A stretch of DNA of 64,000 nt from Altericroceibacterium indicum (GTDB taxonomy: Bacteria > Pseudomonadota > Alphaproteobacteria > Sphingomonadales > Sphingomonadaceae), in contig NZ_WTYQ01000001.1 in the NCBI RefSeq assembly GCF_009828105.1, positions 682,001-746,000 of the forward strand, given 5' to 3'. The notes below the pieces were generated by a model. It saw nothing but the letters and a program-made list of their open reading frames with translations, did not search any database and was not told the origin of the DNA. Of the stretch, positions 60,914 to 64,000 are shown piece after piece; position 1 is the stretch's first letter; the number at the start of each line of letters is the position of its first letter. A program made the position numbers and the translations under genes.

Positions 60914-62308
60914 ATGGCAATGAAGGACTGGCAGCCGGATATCTCAAAGGGCAGCGCGCCGGTGTACGAGCGTCTCGTGACCGCGCTGGAGGGCGATGTG
61001 CGCGATGGCCGCCTAGTGCCCGGCGACCGTTTGCCACCGCAGCGCGATCTGGCGCACCGCCTGTCCCTGAGTGTCGGCACGGTCAGCCGGGCCTATGTCG
61101 AGGCGGAGCGGCGGGGGTTCATTTCCAGCCATGTAGGCCGGGGTTCTTTCGTCGCCGACCGGGCGAGGCCGCATGCCGCGCCACATGACACCGGCCCGCT
61201 CGACATGGCGCATAATGTGCCGCCGCTCGATCCTGCCGAGCGCTGGATCGGGGAGGGGCTGTCCCGCGTGCGCCAGCGCGCCGATCTCGCGACGGCAGTG
61301 AACTACGCGCCGCCCGAAGGCCTGGCTTCGATCCGCGAGGCCGGGGCATCCTGGCTCAAGCGCCGTCACGGCGTGAAGCGCGCGAAGGCGGATCAGGTTA
61401 TCCAGTGCAACGGCGGGCAGCATGGACTTGCGCTCGCTTTCGCGGCGCTGGCACGGCCGGGCGATACGATCCTGTGCGAAGCCGCGACTTATCCCGGCAT
61501 CCGGACCCTGGCCGACCATGCGGGCTATCGCCTGCAGGGCGTTGCCATGGATGGGCGCGGCATCGATCCCGAAGCGCTAGCGCGCTGTGCCCGCGAGACT
61601 GGGGCCAAGGTGCTGGTCATAATCCCGACCTTGCAGAACCCGACTACGATCAGCCTCGATGCCGCGCGCCGCGCTGACATCATCGAGGTCGCCCGAGCCC
61701 ATGATCTGATGATCGTCGAGGACGATGCCTATCGCGTCTTCGCCGATGCCGGGGTGGCGGACTGCTTTGCCGATCTCGCGCCGGAACGGACGTTGATGGT
61801 CGCGGGCGTTTCCAAGGCGGTCGCGCCCGGTTTGCGGCTCGGCTTCCTGTTGCCGCCCGACAATGAGGATATTCGCGATCGACTGCTGCTGGGCATCCGG
61901 GCCTTTGGCTACAGCCCACCCTCGCTGGGCGGTCTGGTCTTCAGCCAGTGGGAACAGGACGGAACGGCCGACAGGATCGCCGATGATGTAATCACCGAAA
62001 GCGAGGCGAGGACACAGTTGGCGTCGTCGATCCTCGGCAAGGCGATGGCAGTGCCGGGTGCAGGGCGCAGCCTGCACATCTGGATGCCGATGCCCATGCT
62101 CGATGCCGAACGGCTGAGTGCCCGCGCCTTGCGCGCCTCCATCGCGCTAACGCCGCCTGACGGGCCGATTGTCGATGCCGTGGCGCCCTCTGGGGTTCGC
62201 CTGTGCCTTGGTGGCCTGCGCTCGCGTGATGCTCTTGAACAGGCGCTTCGCGATATCGCTGCCATGCTGACGACTGCCGGGGGCAGCGCCGCACGCGGTC
62301 TGGTCTGA
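60914..62308 (+). CDS. MocR-type transcriptional regulator (GntR HTH fused to aminotransferase)
   Basis: A 464-residue GntR-winged-helix plus fold-type I aminotransferase fusion. The HTH is in the first ~70 residues (APVYERLVTALEGDVRDGRL, PPQRDLAHRLSLSVGTVSRAY). The PLP domain follows with NYAPPEGLASIREA, NGGQHGLALAF, IPTLQNPTT, and the PLP lysine in VAGVSKAVAPGLRLGF. MocR proteins sense amino-acid-PLP aldimines. Divergence from a LysE exporter suggests it responds to an amine or amino acid and controls its export. ATG at 60914; another in-frame ATG is two codons later. Confidence 0.92.
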   Translation: MAMKDWQPDISKGSAPVYERLVTALEGDVRDGRLVPGDRLPPQRDLAHRLSLSVGTVSRAYVEAERRGFISSHVGRGSFVADRARPHAAPHDTGPLDMAHNVPPLDPAERWIGEGLSRVRQRADLATAVNYAPPEGLASIREAGASWLKRRHGVKRAKADQVIQCNGGQHGLALAFAALARPGDTILCEAATYPGIRTLADHAGYRLQGVAMDGRGIDPEALARCARETGAKVLVIIPTLQNPTTISLDAARRADIIEVARAHDLMIVEDDAYRVFADAGVADCFADLAPERTLMVAGVSKAVAPGLRLGFLLPPDNEDIRDRLLLGIRAFGYSPPSLGGLVFSQWEQDGTADRIADDVITESEARTQLASSILGKAMAVPGAGRSLHIWMPMPMLDAERLSARALRASIALTPPDGPIVDAVAPSGVRLCLGGLRSRDALEQALRDIAAMLTTAGGSAARGLV

Positions 62309-62323
62309 CATGCGGGGCCAGCC

Positions 62324-62512
62324 ATGCATATGAATCGGTCTCCGGCGAGTAGTACGGATCTCTGGTCTTACGCCACGCTCTGCATCGTGATCCTGTTCTG
62401 GTCGGGCAATTTCATTGTCGGGCGCGCAGTGAACGGTTTCATTCCGCCATTCACCCTGGCGCTGGTCAGGTGGACTGGTGCGCTTGCGATCCTTCTGCCT
62501 TTTGCCTGCCCG
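62324..62512 (+). pseudogene. truncated EamA/DMT transporter, N-terminal fragment
   Basis: The frame starts MHMNRSPASSTDLWSYATLC and continues IVILFWSGNFIVGRAVNGFI, then the second helix ending ILLPFA, the first helices of an EamA (DMT) exporter. After about residue 62 the sequence becomes CPCRPDHRPALGR, unrelated to a membrane protein. The remaining three quarters of the gene are missing. It follows the MocR gene by 15 bases. An export function is lost here. Confidence 0.75.
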
Positions 62513-62825
62513 TGTCGCCCCGACCATCGACCGGCGCTTGGCCGAATTGAACGGCTACCGGGACACACTGGCGAACCGGGTCAGCGTCGCGCTCGACCAT
62601 GCGGCGCGCAAGACGCCCGAAGGGCTGGCGCTGGCGGCTGAGGTCCGCGCGCACGTGAAGGCAGTGAAGAAGCCCGACGAACGGATGAAGTTCGTGGCAC
62701 AGGCCATGTTCGCCGACGTGTTCCTGGTGTCCCGGGATGGCCGCCCGATCACGACCGACAGCGACCTTGTTATCCACGAGGCCGATGAAGATGCAGATTG
62801 CATTCGACTTCGTCCGCGACGGTGA
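62506..62825 (+). pseudogene. unrecognised fragment fused to the EamA remnant
   Basis: In a second frame from about 62506 the sequence gives RVAPTIDRRLAELNGYRDTL, ALDHAARKTPEGLALAAEV and a C-terminal ADVFLVSRDGRPITTDSDLV. It is coding-like (helical, charged) with a natural stop at 62825 but no proper start. No family recognised. It appears to be the 3' end of a gene joined to the EamA 5' end by a deletion or insertion. Confidence 0.5.
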
Positions 62826-62910
62826 CCGCCTCAGCGGCAGGGCCAAGCCCGGCTATTTTCCAAGCATTGCGGTATCGGGATTCCGGACCGAGGAAAGGAA
62901 GCTGCGGTGA
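62791..62910 (+). CDS. possible 39-residue small protein
   Basis: ATG at 62791 gives MQIAFDFVRDGDRLSGRAKP and ends in EERKLR, with TGA overlapping the following GTG start (GTGA). The overlap with a plausible next gene is the only support; it may equally be a tail fragment of an older reading frame. No family recognised. Confidence 0.3.
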   Translation: MQIAFDFVRDGDRLSGRAKPGYFPSIAVSGFRTEERKLR

Positions 62911-63647
62911 CCAGCGAAATCAGGATGAGCCAATACCCGCTCCTCGCCATGACGCCCGCGATGACGGGAAAGCCGCCGCTGCACGTGGCAATGCTGACCT
63001 ATCCGGGCCTCACACTGCTCGATCTCGTCGGGCCGCTCACCGTGCTGCACGGTCCGATGCAGACGCATCTGCTATGGAAGAATACCGAGCCCGTCATGTC
63101 GGACATCGGTGTTGCCATCACCCCGACCATGAGCTTTGCCGACGCGCCCGATGCCTTCGACATCCTGTTCGTGCCGGGCGGCCCCGGGCAGGTCAATCTG
63201 TTTGGCGATCAGGCCGTGCTCGATTTCCTCGCCCAACACGGCGCACGTGCTCGATGGGTGACGGCGGTGTGCACCGGATCGATGATCTTGGGGGCGGCCG
63301 GGCTGCTCGACGGTTATCGCGCGACGACGCACTGGGGCGGATTGGGCGTGCTGGAGATGTTCGGCGCAGAGCCCGTTGCCGAACGCGTCGTCATCGATCG
63401 CAACCGGATCACCGGAGGCGGCGTTACCGCGGGCATAGATTTCGGCCTAGTGCTGCTAGATACGATTTATGGCAAGCATGTAGCCAAGACCACCCAGCTT
63501 CTTATGGAATACGATCCCGCGCCGCCGTTCGATGCGGGCACCCCGGAGGGGGCAGGTGAACAGGCGGTCGGTGCCGCGTTCGAGGTACTTGCGCCGGTGG
63601 CGACAGAGACGCTTCGAGTGCTGGCGGAGCGGACCGGAGTGGGCTGA
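62907..63647 (+). CDS. DJ-1/PfpI-family protein, isonitrile hydratase-like
   Basis: A 246-residue member with the core start HVAMLTYPGLTLLDLVGPLTVL and the nucleophile block VTAVCTGSMILGAAGLLDGY followed by ATTHWGG. TGGGVTAGIDFGLVLL is the matching C-terminal region seen in isonitrile hydratase and in the N-terminal domain of related AraC-type regulators; no DNA-binding domain is attached here. Start GTG at 62907 with AGGAAAGG just upstream. It is convergent with the HxlR gene, 16 bases apart. Confidence 0.88.
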   Translation: MTSEIRMSQYPLLAMTPAMTGKPPLHVAMLTYPGLTLLDLVGPLTVLHGPMQTHLLWKNTEPVMSDIGVAITPTMSFADAPDAFDILFVPGGPGQVNLFGDQAVLDFLAQHGARARWVTAVCTGSMILGAAGLLDGYRATTHWGGLGVLEMFGAEPVAERVVIDRNRITGGGVTAGIDFGLVLLDTIYGKHVAKTTQLLMEYDPAPPFDAGTPEGAGEQAVGAAFEVLAPVATETLRVLAERTGVG

Positions 63648-63663
63648 TGCCGATCGCGACCGG

Positions 63664-64000
63664 CTACGGCCGTGGGCTATGCGCGTGGTCGAAGCGACGC
63701 CGTGCATCGCGGAAATCGTCTGTCCGGTCCATCACCCAGCGCCACAGCGGCACCATCCCGACCAGCATCTCCTCTCCCAATGCAGTGAGGCGATATTCGA
63801 CGCGGGGCGGCACCTCCTTGTAATCCTTGCGCGCAATAAGCCCGTCGCGCTCGAGCTGGCGCAAGGTGCGGGTGAGCATGCGCTGGGTAACGCCGTCCAG
63901 TGCGCGGCCCAGTTCCGCGTGCCGCAGCGGACCGCGCGCCACGCCCAGGGCATGCACGATCCCGAGCGACCAGCGATTGCCCGCATGGGCAAGAATCTCG
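63664..64000 (-). CDS. HxlR-family transcriptional regulator (5' end beyond window)
   Basis: The visible 112 codons give ILAHAGNRWSLGIVHALGVA, then HAELGRALDGVTQRMLTRTL, RQLERDGLIARKDYKEVPPR and VEYRLTALGEEM, the winged-helix core of HxlR repressors with the recognition helix and wing. The N-terminus lies past the right edge. A neighbouring oxidoreductase or hydrolase is usually the target; the next gene beyond the edge may be it. Confidence 0.9.
   Translation of the reverse strand, partial: EILAHAGNRWSLGIVHALGVARGPLRHAELGRALDGVTQRMLTRTLRQLERDGLIARKDYKEVPPRVEYRLTALGEEMLVGMVPLWRWVMDRTDDFRDARRRFDHAHSPRP

Overview
The window looks like a chromosomal piece of an alphaproteobacterium, most likely of the order Sphingomonadales. 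The reasons are protein style, a miaA-ilvBHC-leuA block, a yqeY-dnaG-rpoD block facing carAB-greA, an rpiB-glyA-nrdR operon and an alphaproteobacterial acvB-mprF (lpiA) pair. The genus cannot be named from the sequence alone. No tRNA, rRNA or CRISPR array was recognised.

From 1 to about 49.4 kb the window is ordinary core genome of moderate GC. 1-6.7 kb (minus): branched-chain amino acid synthesis (ilvB, ilvH, ilvC, a YceI-like secreted protein, leuA running off the left edge) behind miaA. leuA has a Leu-rich leader peptide overlapping alternative hairpins, a likely attenuator. 6.7-13.5 kb: serB, purL, xseB-ispA-coaD, a periplasmic cyclophilin, queA. 13.6-18.4 kb: a membrane MHYT-PAS-GGDEF-EAL c-di-GMP protein, a TSUP exporter, tgt. 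18.4-27.6 kb (minus): rpsD, a TrmJ-like methyltransferase, nrdR, glyA, rpiB, a DUF2059 protein, rpoD, dnaG, yqeY. 27.8-32.8 kb (plus): carA, carB, greA. 33-35.3 kb (minus): a DUF4170 protein and four small YqjD/YqjE-like membrane proteins. 35.4-42.3 kb: eno, an aldo/keto reductase without an ordinary start codon downstream of ribH, a flavin reductase, an SDR, an MFS pump, ferredoxin-NADP reductase. 42.8-49.3 kb: a huge propeller-type diguanylate cyclase and the acvB-mprF aminoacyl-phosphatidylglycerol operon.

At 49.4-51.0 kb the sequence is a scrambled junction. It holds a frameshifted C-terminal remnant of an AAA ATPase gene, a decayed IS3-family transposase, AT-rich DNA with a possible small membrane protein, an unrecognised decayed reading frame, and a perfect 32-bp palindrome in the broken end of a TPR gene. 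From there to the right edge the DNA is visibly more GC-rich and dense with small enzyme, efflux and resistance-like genes, so it reads as an accessory island.

The island holds several compact, translationally coupled operons. A minus operon carries cupin, 2OG-Fe dioxygenase, AAA ATPase and TPR genes. A divergent plus operon carries a DsbA-like isomerase, a PaaI thioesterase, an RBBP9-like hydrolase, a LysE exporter, a DJ-1/PfpI protein and a GNAT. An isochorismatase-like hydrolase faces a CatB-type acetyltransferase. A MocR regulator, with a perfect 20-bp palindrome at its promoter, is divergent from a LysE-SnoaL-GFA-RES-cupin operon. A truncated EamA transporter, an unknown fragment, a second DJ-1/PfpI protein and an HxlR regulator cut by the right edge finish the window.
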